From Methanomicrobia archaeon JdFR-19 (GTDB lineage Archaea; Halobacteriota; Methanosarcinia; DSM-18856; Methermicoccaceae), in contig MTMG01000013.1 of NCBI GenBank assembly GCA_002010075.1, forward strand, positions 1 through 64,000: a stretch of 64,000 nucleotides of DNA, written 5' to 3'. The notes under the pieces were generated by a model that saw nothing but the letters and a program-made list of their open reading frames with translations, was not told where the DNA came from and searched no databases. This document shows positions 54,468 to 63,653 of the stretch, in pieces (positions within the stretch are counted from its first letter, which is position 1; each line of letters begins with the position of its first letter). Both the position numbers and the translations under genes were made by a program.

Positions 54468-55765
54468 TTCTTCTCCTTTATCCTCTCAAACAACTGTTTG
54501 AGTGTGTCCTCGTTGCTTGTTGTAAAGTCAAAGGGTGGCTTTGTGAATGCTCTGAAATGAACAGGCACATCGTCCAATCTATAGAAAGTTCCTTCACTCT
54601 CCATCGCATCTATCACACCCGGTAAAACAATATCAGATGCCATTGTGGTTGGGCATGGTGCAATGTCTATGCACACCATCGGAATCTCTGCCAAGTACCT
54701 CCCACAGTCTGCGGGCAGATGAGCGACAAGGTCAGCGGACAGAACAAGTGCCGCATCCACCTCTTTTTCCTTCAAAACATCGACTGTTGTAAACTCTCCC
54801 GGATTGTATCTCGGGTATCCTCTTGCGAAGTCAAGTCCAAACGGATACCCATAGAGATACGTGGCAATCTGATTAAAGCCAGCCACGTTGCAGTGCCCTC
54901 TCAGTGCGCCGATGGTGAATTTAGCATAGCGATTGAGTTCTTTTGTGAGTGCCATTGCCATCTCTGCATTTCTGTGCTTTCCGAACGATGAGGCAATTCC
55001 AAGACCCACATATATTGACCCGAAATTACAGTTCTTCATTATCTCTACGACTTCCTTCATCATTTCTATTGGTATGCCCGTGATATCCTCGACGGATCTG
55101 TGAGGTTCCTTACCCCTCAATATTGTCATAAGGGCACAGAACAGCTCATAATCTGTGTTTGGTTTTATCTGCAAATGGATATCTGAGGCGATTGCGGTCG
55201 GAGTTCTCCTCGGATCAACTGTTATTATTGTCCGGTCAAATCTTCCTCTTCTTGTCCAGTATCCCCTTGGGAACACAGCATACCTTGCCATGTGTTTTGG
55301 CATCGATTCCATTGGATTTGAGCCCCAGTATATCGTAACATCGGAACGTATCTTCTTCTGACCAGAGGTTGCACCAACAAGCCCAGCTTCCTGAATCCCC
55401 ATACATGTGGGTCCATGGCATATGGTGGCATTTGAATCCACCACTCCCCCAAGGTACTCGCCAATGTGGAGGCCAACCTCCATTGCCTCACAGGAGGTTT
55501 CACTTCCCATGAAAATAAACGGTCTTTTGGCATTTGCAAGTATTTCCGCAGCCTTGTCCAGAGCCTCGTCCCATTCCGCATCTCTGAACTTACCGTTCTC
55601 CTTTATCATTGGATTTTTTATTCTGTGAGTGCTGACAAGTTCGTGGAACTTGGCATTACCCATCTTGCAAGCGTTCTTCACTTCGATCTTCCCATCATCG
55701 TACTCTACAATGATATCATCACATGCAGCACCACAAACAGGACAGACGATGTTTTTGTAAAGCAT
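54464..55765 (-). CDS. fwdB: Formylmethanofuran dehydrogenase subunit B (Mo/W pterin subunit)
   Basis: Catalytic subunit reducing CO2 to formate with a bis-MGD metal centre. 433 residues. An N-terminal 4Fe-4S site is CPVCGAACDD to C33. The metal ligand is Cys121 in ATICHGPTC, so this is the Cys, not the Sec, form. Further segments: YWGSNPMESMPKHM, TVDPRRTPTA and DIVLPGVIDAMESEGT. Mo or W cannot be chosen from sequence. Order in operon: fmdE, F, A, C, D, B, then fdhD. TGA stop. Confidence 0.97.
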   Translation of the reverse strand: MLYKNIVCPVCGAACDDIIVEYDDGKIEVKNACKMGNAKFHELVSTHRIKNPMIKENGKFRDAEWDEALDKAAEILANAKRPFIFMGSETSCEAMEVGLHIGEYLGGVVDSNATICHGPTCMGIQEAGLVGATSGQKKIRSDVTIYWGSNPMESMPKHMARYAVFPRGYWTRRGRFDRTIITVDPRRTPTAIASDIHLQIKPNTDYELFCALMTILRGKEPHRSVEDITGIPIEMMKEVVEIMKNCNFGSIYVGLGIASSFGKHRNAEMAMALTKELNRYAKFTIGALRGHCNVAGFNQIATYLYGYPFGLDFARGYPRYNPGEFTTVDVLKEKEVDAALVLSADLVAHLPADCGRYLAEIPMVCIDIAPCPTTMASDIVLPGVIDAMESEGTFYRLDDVPVHFRAFTKPPFDFTTSNEDTLKQLFERIKEKK

Positions 55766-56161
55766 TTATCTCCCTCCACTCATTATCATCTTCTCTATTA
55801 ACTCCTCTGTACTCAGCACCTCCTCATCGGTTGGCTCAACCTCGACCACATCCCCCTTATAGAGTGGTGAGCCAGTACAGAATGTGTATGGATTGACAAC
55901 CATGTTAGCCCATGGACCCCTTGGGATGAATATCATTCCTTCGGGCATTCCTATATCACACACAGCATAAACAACAACACTGTATTTTCCATCACTGCTT
56001 GTAACTTTCACCCTCTCAGGACACCCAAGTCTATCATAATCGCGCGGGTTCATGAAACCAACACCACATGCCCTCTTATATTCCTCACTCAGCTTCTCTC
56101 CACCTTTTGCAAGTCTCCCCTCTTCAATCGTGCTACCTGTGTTCAGAACCATCTTCATCAT
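55766..56161 (-). CDS. fwdD: Formylmethanofuran dehydrogenase subunit D
   Basis: 131-residue molybdopterin-dinucleotide-binding fold that completes the active-site subunit B. Segments: LNTGSTIEEGRLAKGGEKLS, NPRDYDRLGCPERV and GPWANMVVNPYTFCTGSPLYKG. ATG 56161 follows GAGGTGG; the open frame begins two codons earlier with GTG. TAA stop abuts the fwdB ATG. Confidence 0.95.
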   Translation of the reverse strand: MMKMVLNTGSTIEEGRLAKGGEKLSEEYKRACGVGFMNPRDYDRLGCPERVKVTSSDGKYSVVVYAVCDIGMPEGMIFIPRGPWANMVVNPYTFCTGSPLYKGDVVEVEPTDEEVLSTEELIEKMIMSGGR

Positions 56162-56170
56162 GACCACCTC

Positions 56171-56995
56171 TCACAACTCCGGATTCTTTTCTTTGGATAC
56201 GTAAAGCTCTCCCTTTGGATTACTCTTCTCTGCATAGTCACCTCTGAATTTCAGGAACGTCCCTTCAAAACTCATTCCGTTGATTTCAAGCCCATCAACC
56301 TCATCCACAAGTTCAAAGCCCGGAGTGAACCACTCGATATGTCCCTCCACAACAATCGTCCCCGCACTCATCTCAGCACCCACAGCCCTCTTTGCATCTC
56401 CTCTCACCACTGTCAACCCTCCGTTCTGTTTTATTCCACAGAACGCTCCAACGTTTCCATCTATCACAATCGAACCGCCCGTTATTCCACCGCCAACGTT
56501 GTTTCCTGCATCCCCTTTTATGTGAATCATTCCACCGCTCATACCTCTCCATTTTCCTCTGTATGTGCATCCAATGTGGTCTTTTGCATTGCCTTCGATT
56601 ACGATGGTACCACCTTTCATATCCATACCAGTCCATGAGCCTGCGTCTCCACTCACCAGAATCTCTCCCCCACTCATCTCATCACCAACGTGCATACCTG
56701 CATTTCCGTTTATCACAATCTTTCCACCACTCATTTTGTATCCAATGAGCTTCACCCTATCAACGTCTCCCTCTATTACGATGGTTGTCTCGGTAGGAGT
56801 CTTACCCGCCTCCCCAGATACCTCGAAGAACTCAGAAAGTTTGTGCTTTTGCGGTCCTTGTAGTACTTTGAGTTCTCGTATCTCGTTCAAACTCTTTCCT
56901 GCAAACACATCAGGACTTATAACCTCAGCCTCGACAGGAATATCGAAATTTCCGATTGGCGTTAGCACAACCTTGTTTTGCCCAACTTCACACAT
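56171..56995 (-). CDS. fwdC: Formylmethanofuran dehydrogenase subunit C
   Basis: 274 residues. The main part is a beta-helix of GxxGxxMxGG-type repeats (for example GNAGMHVGDEMSGG, GDAGSWTGMDMKGG and GDAGNNVGGGITGG), as in glutamate synthase alpha-subunit C-terminal domains. It holds the complex together. TGA stop; three bases after fwdA. Confidence 0.96.
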   Translation of the reverse strand: MCEVGQNKVVLTPIGNFDIPVEAEVISPDVFAGKSLNEIRELKVLQGPQKHKLSEFFEVSGEAGKTPTETTIVIEGDVDRVKLIGYKMSGGKIVINGNAGMHVGDEMSGGEILVSGDAGSWTGMDMKGGTIVIEGNAKDHIGCTYRGKWRGMSGGMIHIKGDAGNNVGGGITGGSIVIDGNVGAFCGIKQNGGLTVVRGDAKRAVGAEMSAGTIVVEGHIEWFTPGFELVDEVDGLEINGMSFEGTFLKFRGDYAEKSNPKGELYVSKEKNPEL

Positions 56996-56998
56996 CTC

Positions 56999-58729
56999 TC
57001 ATCCCTCCATATTCACCTTGATAGGTGTCGGCCTTCTCAGGTATCTCTCATCAACAGGGTAGTTCTCAAAGCCAAGTGTGTAGTACTTGAACCACTCCCT
57101 CACATCTGCGAGCACATCCCTTTCAATCTCTTCATTGACCTTGGATTCTGTGTAGAATATTCTGCCAGTTGGTGCTGATGTAATCTCTCCCTTGTGTGCG
57201 ACTATCTCTCCTTCCTTGATGGTGTATTCTGCAATTCTGAACTTCTTCTCTATCTCTGTGTAGTTGCTCGAGTCGAGCGTTGTCGGGTCGATGTCGTATA
57301 TGGTGACATCTCCATCTGCTCCAACACCCAAGTGTCCTTTTCTGTATGCTATTCCAATTGTCTTGGCTGGATTTGCCCTTGTTATTATGGCAACATCGTA
57401 CAAATCGAGCTCCCTGTCTATTGTTGCAATCTCGCTCTTCTCAGAAGCCCATTTGTGGCATGTTTCGAGTGTGTCATTCCTTGCCTTCTCAGACATCAGC
57501 CAAGCTATCAGCGAGGGATATTTGACAAATGGACCACCGTTCGGATGGTCTGTTGTCAGTATGCACTTCCACATGTCCTTTATCATGAGTATCAGCTCGA
57601 GACCGATAGCCCACTGGACACTATGCACTGGATTACTCTTCAGGTACGTAAAGGTGAGAACACCTGCACCACACTCCAGTTCTATATCCGAGTTTGACCA
57701 CTTCCCTCCAACCAGTTTGTATAAGTCGAATATGGCTGGGCCATCTCCTGTCATCACAGTTGCTGGGCCAAAGGGAACCGCGCCGTTGTCAATTACCACA
57801 TGGTCTGCTGAATTCACATAATCAACAATGCCTTTTGCACCAGATTCGAAGTCTCTCCATGATGTACCACCAAATGCATTGAACTGAGCATGGGCAAGAT
57901 AGACTGTTTGAGTCCTTTTCTCAAAATCTTGCTCCCCTTCAATCTTCATCTGTGGCTCAAGATCACTCGGAATCTTCAAAGACTCTCTTGTGATCTCCCA
58001 ACAGCCCGGATGCCCAAGGTTGTTTGCATGTAAGTGCAGAGAGATTGGCAGTCCAAGTAGTTCATTCACCTCAGCCAACCCTCTTATTATCTCGCAGGGT
58101 GTTATCTCGAAGTGAATGTTTGGTTCATCGAGAGAATGGACATTCTTTGCCCATCCCCAACTCTCTACGCCAGCAGGATTCACACACTTTATTCCATACG
58201 CTTTGTGAGCCCTAAGCATCCATGAAACATATGCAGCAGCCTTCTCAATATCCCCTTCTCGAAGGTATCTCATAATGAACCAGTTGTTTCCAAACACAAG
58301 ATAAGCACCCATATCGACTATGGGTGTTGCCTTCATCTCCTCGTGTGTGTGTCTCGCCTCAAGTGGGGGCATCGCAGCCTCGAATACTGTGGTGTATCCC
58401 ATGGTTGCATATTCGTATCCTTGGAGATACACGGACGGGACCGTGTATCCTGTCCCACTGTGTGCAATATCTGTCTTGGATCTGACCCACTGGTAGTGGT
58501 CTTCTGGTCTCATAATCCTTCCTCTATTCACTTTCGCTCCTGCAACATGAGAATGCGAATCAACACCGCCCGGCATCACAGTTTTACCTCTTGCATCGAT
58601 CACCTTCGCATCTTTCCCGTCGTACTCTTCAACAACCTTCCCATCCTTTATGAAAATGTCCATTACTTCTCCGTTGATGTTGTTAATCGGATCAAAGACA
58701 TATCCGTTCTTTATTATTATGTCTCCCAT
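56999..58729 (-). CDS. fwdA: Formylmethanofuran dehydrogenase subunit A (metallohydrolase)
   Basis: 576-residue amidohydrolase-fold subunit with a binuclear metal site that condenses formate with methanofuran. The metal site opens with MPGGVDSHSHVAG. Further conserved parts: VFEAAMPPLEARHTHEE, HLHANNLGHPG, YLAHAQFNAFGG and LTTDHPNGGPFVKYP. The N-terminal strand is DIIIKNGYVFDPINNI. Normal length. TGA stop; 16 bases after fwdF. Confidence 0.97.
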   Translation of the reverse strand: MGDIIIKNGYVFDPINNINGEVMDIFIKDGKVVEEYDGKDAKVIDARGKTVMPGGVDSHSHVAGAKVNRGRIMRPEDHYQWVRSKTDIAHSGTGYTVPSVYLQGYEYATMGYTTVFEAAMPPLEARHTHEEMKATPIVDMGAYLVFGNNWFIMRYLREGDIEKAAAYVSWMLRAHKAYGIKCVNPAGVESWGWAKNVHSLDEPNIHFEITPCEIIRGLAEVNELLGLPISLHLHANNLGHPGCWEITRESLKIPSDLEPQMKIEGEQDFEKRTQTVYLAHAQFNAFGGTSWRDFESGAKGIVDYVNSADHVVIDNGAVPFGPATVMTGDGPAIFDLYKLVGGKWSNSDIELECGAGVLTFTYLKSNPVHSVQWAIGLELILMIKDMWKCILTTDHPNGGPFVKYPSLIAWLMSEKARNDTLETCHKWASEKSEIATIDRELDLYDVAIITRANPAKTIGIAYRKGHLGVGADGDVTIYDIDPTTLDSSNYTEIEKKFRIAEYTIKEGEIVAHKGEITSAPTGRIFYTESKVNEEIERDVLADVREWFKYYTLGFENYPVDERYLRRPTPIKVNMEG

Positions 58730-58745
58730 CTTTAGCCCTCCTGAA

Positions 58746-59804
58746 TCAAACTCTAACTTTTATTTCTGGTTTTTCCTTCTCCTCGTGCATTACTTCCTCT
58801 CTCCTCTCAAGCCATATTGCATTGACAGGGCATATCATAGAACAAGTACCGCAAGAACCACACAGTTCCTGGTCCACAACCGCAATCACACCATTCTGTA
58901 CATCGAGAAGTGGTTTTCTTTCTGTATCGTTGAGGTGCCCTGCTGCCAAGAATGGGTCAGACGATGCATTCACAGGACAGACAACAACACAGCTGTTGCA
59001 CCCAAGACACACATCTTCGTTGGTCTTCAAAATAGATGTTCTGGATGGTTCAGGCGCCGGAACATCAAGAATCCTCTTCTCCAGAGGTGCTTTCTTATCC
59101 ATATCAACCAGTATTTTTGTCTTCTTGACTTCAATAGCCTTTACAGGGCATGCAACCGCACAAGCACCGCAGTATATACAAACCTCTACCCTATGTCTGA
59201 TTTTCTCAACGACCTCTCCCGGACCCCAGTCTGGGTTAAAGAGTGCATTGCAAGGACACACATCCACACAAGTTCTGCAAGCCTGACAGAGGCTCTCGTT
59301 CCAGCTCCACTCCCCCTCAAACGGCTTGTCCACCTCGATTGCATCCACAGGACAGACTGATGCACACCATCCACAGTGTATGCAGAATTCCTGCTCTATC
59401 TTCACATTCCCATCAACACTTGCACTCCCATCGTTTGCAAACCATCTCTCAACCTCGATGCATCCCTGTGGACACACAGCCTCGCACAATCCACACAGCA
59501 CACACTTATCACTCACACTCGTGGTTTTCAGAGAACCACTTACAGTGTCAACCTTCTTCTCATCTTCTGTTTTCCAGACTAATGCCCCTGTTGGACATAC
59601 TCTTGCACACATACCACACGTTATACACTCTTCTGTGAATTCAACGAAATCTTTGTCGATTTCGCCCCTTGCAACCGCACCAACCGAGCCAATCACTATT
59701 GCATCCTTTGGACATGCCAAGACGCAAGTCCCACAGCCTATACATTTCTCAGGGACATAGAAAAGAGCTCTTTCATCCTTTTGACTAACTTTGACCTCCA
59801 TCAT
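58746..59804 (-). CDS. fwdF: Polyferredoxin subunit of formylmethanofuran dehydrogenase
   Basis: 352 residues with eight 4Fe-4S motifs: CIGCGTCVLACP, CITCGMCARVCP, CVLCGLCEAVCP, CIHCGWCASVCP, CQACRTCVDVCP, CIYCGACAVACP, CLGCNSCVVVCP and CGSCGTCSMICP. It forms the electron wire to subunit B. The start shares one base with the TGA of the fmdE-like gene. ATG 59801 is an equally good start. TGA stop. Confidence 0.95.
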   Translation of the reverse strand: MMEVKVSQKDERALFYVPEKCIGCGTCVLACPKDAIVIGSVGAVARGEIDKDFVEFTEECITCGMCARVCPTGALVWKTEDEKKVDTVSGSLKTTSVSDKCVLCGLCEAVCPQGCIEVERWFANDGSASVDGNVKIEQEFCIHCGWCASVCPVDAIEVDKPFEGEWSWNESLCQACRTCVDVCPCNALFNPDWGPGEVVEKIRHRVEVCIYCGACAVACPVKAIEVKKTKILVDMDKKAPLEKRILDVPAPEPSRTSILKTNEDVCLGCNSCVVVCPVNASSDPFLAAGHLNDTERKPLLDVQNGVIAVVDQELCGSCGTCSMICPVNAIWLERREEVMHEEKEKPEIKVRV

Positions 59805-60367
59805 CAGACATCACTCCTATTAACACAATCGATACAGAGATTTTCTTCACCTCTTTTTATGAAAGCCTCCCCACACCCTTCGCAAATCATCACAAACTTC
59901 TTCTCTTTGTGTGGTACTTGGACTCTGACAAGTTGGTAGGAGAGGACATCCTCTCCAGCAATCTTCAACTCCTCTATCACTTCTTCATGCGAAGGCTTGG
60001 CAGTGTTCATGTACCATGCGTGTAGTTTCGGGTATTTCCTCGTCTTTTCCGGGTCGAGTACTATCCTCACACCTTCCGCGTAAGTCCCGGGCGGGGAGTG
60101 TTTTGTAATAGTCACAGCCATCTTACCCGTGTCCCTTATTCTCAGTCCCTTATTGCCTATGGTGCATTTTGCAAAAATCTGAAAAGGGTCTGGCAAGCAG
60201 TTCGATGTCTCGCACAACACATGAATTCTCTCCTCTTCCCCCACGTTGAGGAGTCTTCTTCCAAGTTTCAGCATCATGAGTCCTATGAAGGCACCCGTGC
60301 TCAGATATCCATGAAAATCAACGATCTACCTGATTTCTTCTTGGGTTGGCTGTGATATTATTGTCAT
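59804..60367 (-). CDS. fmdE: FmdE-like zinc-ribbon protein with in-frame TAG, first gene of the fwd operon
   Basis: 187 residues. From ATG 60367 (MTIISQPTQEEIR) the frame meets TAG at 60326-60328 (codon 14), then continues IVDFHGYLSTGAFIGLMMLK, the expected FmdE N-terminal helix with its His. Conserved parts downstream: CETSNCLPDPFQIFAKCTIG, then the zinc ribbon CEGCGEAF and CIDC. If TAG were a stop the gene would start at the internal ATG 60277 and lose the conserved FHG motif. Role in the complex unproven. TGA overlaps fwdF. Confidence 0.88.
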
Positions 60368-60392
60368 CAACAACACACCCTGTTGGGTTGAT
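60366..60392. promoter_or_regulatory. Dyad between the fwd operon and sua5
   Basis: ATCAAC-N15-GTTGAT is an inverted repeat that covers the fmdE start codon and adjoins AT-rich promoter elements (TATA-like 60394-60403, and TTTATAAC on the minus strand at 60411-60418). It could bind a regulator of the fwd operon. Six-base arms can occur by chance, so confidence is low. Confidence 0.3.
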
Positions 60393-60427
60393 ACATTATT
60401 ATAGAGCTTTGTTATAAAGATATCGAA

Positions 60428-61006
60428 ATGATGATTTGTGTGGGAGTAAAACACGCAATAAATGTTCTTAAAAAGGGAGGGATTGTCGCATATCCCACTG
60501 AAACGGTTTATGGTGTTGGCGCTTTATTGAGAAAGGATAGTGTGGAAAGGGTTTATGCTGTAAAGCGAAGGGAGAGAAACAAACCACTTTCAATAGCTGT
60601 TTCATCGGTGGATATGGCAGAGAGGTATGCTGTTGTTGGAGATGAAGCTCGTGAGTTTATCGAGCATCTTTCCCCCGGTCCCTATACTTTTGTTCTGCCG
60701 AGCAGGATGACATATGAGGTGAGACTTGTAGCTGGGGAGAAGGTGGGGATAAGAATCCCATCTCACTCATTGACCCTTAGTATGATTGAAGAGCTTGGAG
60801 AGGCAATAACATCAACGAGTGCGAACATATCTGGTACCCCCCCACCAACGAGTTGGATGGAAGTAGATATAGAGGTGGATTACATACTGAAGGGGGAGTG
60901 TGAGCTTGGAATACCTTCCACTGTTGTGGATGTTGAGAGAGGAGTCATATTGAGGAGAGGAGCTATGGTTGAGAAGGTTGAGAAAGCGCTGTCTGACTTT
61001 TTCTGA
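60428..61006 (+). CDS. tsaC: Threonylcarbamoyl-AMP synthase (Sua5/YrdC/TsaC)
   Basis: Makes threonylcarbamoyl-AMP from threonine, bicarbonate and ATP for the t6A37 modification finished by KEOPS (bud32 is at 40.5 kb). 192 residues: the short TsaC form without the extra Sua5 domain. Motifs: GGIVAYPTETVYGVGAL, KRRERNKPLSIAV and ITSTSANISG. A TATA-like element about 30 bases before the ATG suggests a nearly leaderless mRNA. TGA stop. Confidence 0.95.
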   Translation: MMICVGVKHAINVLKKGGIVAYPTETVYGVGALLRKDSVERVYAVKRRERNKPLSIAVSSVDMAERYAVVGDEAREFIEHLSPGPYTFVLPSRMTYEVRLVAGEKVGIRIPSHSLTLSMIEELGEAITSTSANISGTPPPTSWMEVDIEVDYILKGECELGIPSTVVDVERGVILRRGAMVEKVEKALSDFF

Positions 61007-61021
61007 TGGTCATTATAGAAA

Positions 61022-62116
61022 TCACCGGAATAGTTCGTTGAAAATATCGAGAGCCCTTCTTGTCTCTTCTTCTCTGCCCACGCTAACCCTAATATAGTGG
61101 TCACCCATCCCATAAAAGGATGAGCAATCCCTTACTATTACCCCCCTCTCCAGAAGTTTGTTGAATACTTCTTCGGATGTAAGGGGAGAAACATCCATGA
61201 GAACAAAGTTCGCCTCCGAGCGATATGTCTTGAAAGGTGCCTCGTACAGTAGCTCTCTCGTATTCTTCATCCTCGCGACAATCCTTGAAAAGTACTCGAT
61301 ATTTTCAAGTGCGGTTTTTGCAGCGACTTGGGCAATCGATGAGACTGAGAAGGGAGTTGCAACCCTCTTCACATCCTCCATAATCATGGGGTGAAGAATA
61401 CCGTATCCTATCCTCAGACCAGCGAGTCCAAACGCCTTGGACATTGTCCTTCCAACAATCACGTTCTCGAGAGAGAGTGCTTTTTTAGGTAAAGCTCTTG
61501 CAGAACTTATCATGTCTCTGCCTGAAAACTCGACATATGCCTCATCAACGAAAACAATTCCATCGAAAGACTCGGCAATTTCACGAATTACTTCGAAAGG
61601 TGTTGTATTTCCGGTTGGATTGTTCGGAGAGCATATGAATATGAGCTTACACCTGTCCAGATTGTCCATAATATCACTGGCATCCACCTCGAACTCCCTT
61701 CTGAAAACATGCACAGCATCCCCACCAGATGCAAGCGAGGCAATCTCGTAGTAGGAGAATGTTGGAGATGTTATCAAAACAGTGTCTCCCTCTGAAACGT
61801 ATGCTCTCAAGGTGTAGTCTATCAGACCATCCATCCCTGGCGTTGTGATTATACACTCCTCCTCAACCCCCACATATTCTGATAAGAGGGTGCTGACATC
61901 AGATGGTTCTGGATACAGATGGACATTTTGGGCATTTTCTCTGATTCTCTGTATTACCTCTGGCGAGGTTCCATATGGATTCTCGTTAGATGCCAGCTTT
62001 ATGACCTCATCCTCTTTAAAGCCAAATCTCTTCGCAATCTCCGAGATACCCTTCCCCGGGACGTATGGTCGTATTCTTTCAATCGATTTCTTTGGTCGTA
62101 TTTTCTTCATTACCAT
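61022..62116 (-). CDS. hisC: Histidinol-phosphate aminotransferase
   Basis: PLP enzyme of histidine synthesis, fold type I. 364 residues. Motifs: IKLASNENPYG, TTPGMDGLIDYTLRAY, FICSPNNPTGN, VFVDEAYVEFS and the PLP Lys in GRTMSKAFGLAGLRIGY. ATG 62116 follows GAGGG; ATG 62110 and TTG 62119 are alternatives. hisD lies apart at 26.8 kb, so his genes are scattered. TGA stop. Confidence 0.95.
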   Translation of the reverse strand: MVMKKIRPKKSIERIRPYVPGKGISEIAKRFGFKEDEVIKLASNENPYGTSPEVIQRIRENAQNVHLYPEPSDVSTLLSEYVGVEEECIITTPGMDGLIDYTLRAYVSEGDTVLITSPTFSYYEIASLASGGDAVHVFRREFEVDASDIMDNLDRCKLIFICSPNNPTGNTTPFEVIREIAESFDGIVFVDEAYVEFSGRDMISSARALPKKALSLENVIVGRTMSKAFGLAGLRIGYGILHPMIMEDVKRVATPFSVSSIAQVAAKTALENIEYFSRIVARMKNTRELLYEAPFKTYRSEANFVLMDVSPLTSEEVFNKLLERGVIVRDCSSFYGMGDHYIRVSVGREEETRRALDIFNELFR

Positions 62117-62169
62117 CAATAGCCCTCTATGACATAAAATACAAATACATATAAAAATAAGTAAGGGTT

Positions 62170-62254
62170 GACGAGATAGCCTAGCCCGGTAAGGCGCAGG
62201 ATTGCTAATCCTGTGGGCGTTTCGCCCTCGGGGGTTCGAATCCCCCTCTCGTCG
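62170..62254 (+). tRNA. tRNA-Ser(GCU)
   Basis: GACGAGA and TCTCGTC form the acceptor stem, with discriminator G. Anticodon stem CAGGA/TCCTG holds TTGCTAA, giving GCU. A long variable arm (GGGCG-TTT-CGCCC) marks a serine tRNA, and GGGGG-TTCGAAT-CCCCC is the T-arm. No intron. The 180 bases after it, up to the next promoter, hold no gene I can support; this 3' end is a plausible integration site. Confidence 0.94.
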
Positions 62255-62434
62255 TTGGCTGATAGTGATTTTAAGAAACCTCTTGTGAGTGAAAAAATAC
62301 TAGGTTGATCATTTAGAATCTATATAGGGGAACTCGACCATTCTGATGAGAAGGTTAAAAGATTTTTAGTTTTTAATGTTCTCAAGATCTTTCAGGATTA
62401 ACCTCATTTGCATACATGTTCTTGTGCATCCATA

Positions 62435-62446
62435 TTTTTATAAAAT
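62435..62446 (+). promoter_or_regulatory. TATA box of the 62483 radical SAM gene
   Basis: TTTTTATAAAAT about 37-48 bases before the ATG, followed by a GGGGAG ribosome site at 62469-62474. Unlike most neighbours, this gene thus has both a short leader and a clear Shine-Dalgarno site. Confidence 0.55.
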
Positions 62447-62482
62447 AAATATTAAGCGTTGTTTGTATGGGGAGATTAAAAG

Positions 62483-63637
62483 ATGATAACTACAGGAATG
62501 AATGATTGGTTTGCCCGTCAACCACAAACAATTATCAGTCCTTTTGAATTAAATAATGAAGGAAATGGTCAGGCAGTTGTCTTGAGATATGCTGGTTGCA
62601 ATCTTAGATGCCCCCTTTGTTATGCTTGGAGATATGCATGGTTCACACAGAATGGATTTAGATATAGCATACAAAACAGTGTTCAAGCGTTAAAAAATAT
62701 TCCCAAAATAGTGAAAAAGAAGATTGTCTGGGTAAGAATTCAGGGAGGAGAGCCTTGTTTAACATTTAATAGAATCTTGAATACTATTACATTTGCTGTA
62801 GAATCTCTAAATGTAATTCATAAAAATAATTTAAACTATTTCGGAACTACACGTGCAATCATTCAAACCAATGCCATTACATTTTCAAAACTTAAAGATG
62901 AAGAAGTTAATTTAATTCTTTCTCATCTACAAATATTAAACGATCTCAAGGATGGAAAACTAGTTTTTGAGATTTCTTTAAAATCACCGAGCAATTCAAG
63001 TTATTTGACACCCCAGATTAAGGGGTATAATGTTTTACTTAATCAGATTATTGTCCCATTATGGAGCCAAGGTTTCAATAATATTGCGGTTTATCCTATA
63101 GCTGGTCTTGGTCCTTCGATAGATGGAAATAACTTGTTTATTATTCCGATAGATCCATCTAAACTACCAGATGAGATCCCACTTTTTCATCCCTCTACAT
63201 GGACTCATGAACTCCAACAATTAATTAGTGATTTTGTTAGCAACATCGTGCCTAATTATAATACATTCAGAGATTTCATAGAAAATCCAAGAACTAATGG
63301 AGGCAGAAAACTGGCAATTGAAGAGTTAGAGCCGACATCATTTCAAGCCTCGTGGATAAGTGGATATGCAAGCAGATATAAAGAATTCAACATAGACATC
63401 GTATTCGTGAACAAAATACTGAGGAAATTAACAACTGACATTCCATCAACCCCACAATGGAGAAGCTGGTATAATTCTTGGACTTCAAGAGTGTTATTCG
63501 GGAAGAATGCTAAATGGAGTAGCGTGTTAAATAAAATTCCTCCGTTTAAGAATCCCGGTAAGATTTTGTCAATGGTTCGACAAATGAACGACTACTTTTA
63601 CCCTTCACATCCAAAAGAACATTACCCATATCTTTAA
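62483..63637 (+). CDS. Radical SAM protein of unknown substrate, AT-rich
   Basis: 384 residues. The cluster motif is CNLRCPLC (C-x3-C-x2-C) in VLRYAGCNLRCPLCYAW, and the SAM-binding GGE motif is IQGGEPC. No SPASM or twitch cysteines appear in the C-terminal half. The N-terminus (DWFARQPQTIISPFELNN) is unusual. Base composition and codon choice are visibly richer in A and T than in the neighbours (AAT, ATT and AAA dominate), and no TAG occurs. Position just after tRNA-Ser(GCU) suggests acquisition. A 20-codon ORF follows. TAA stop. Confidence 0.8.
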   Translation: MITTGMNDWFARQPQTIISPFELNNEGNGQAVVLRYAGCNLRCPLCYAWRYAWFTQNGFRYSIQNSVQALKNIPKIVKKKIVWVRIQGGEPCLTFNRILNTITFAVESLNVIHKNNLNYFGTTRAIIQTNAITFSKLKDEEVNLILSHLQILNDLKDGKLVFEISLKSPSNSSYLTPQIKGYNVLLNQIIVPLWSQGFNNIAVYPIAGLGPSIDGNNLFIIPIDPSKLPDEIPLFHPSTWTHELQQLISDFVSNIVPNYNTFRDFIENPRTNGGRKLAIEELEPTSFQASWISGYASRYKEFNIDIVFVNKILRKLTTDIPSTPQWRSWYNSWTSRVLFGKNAKWSSVLNKIPPFKNPGKILSMVRQMNDYFYPSHPKEHYPYL

Positions 63638-63653
63638 GGAGAGAAAATCCAGT

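Noticed and set aside
62255-62434. Search for tRNA-Pyl or an attachment-site duplication after tRNA-Ser(GCU)
   Set aside because: No cloverleaf with a CUA anticodon and no repeat of the tRNA 3' end was found in this stretch or before the window end.
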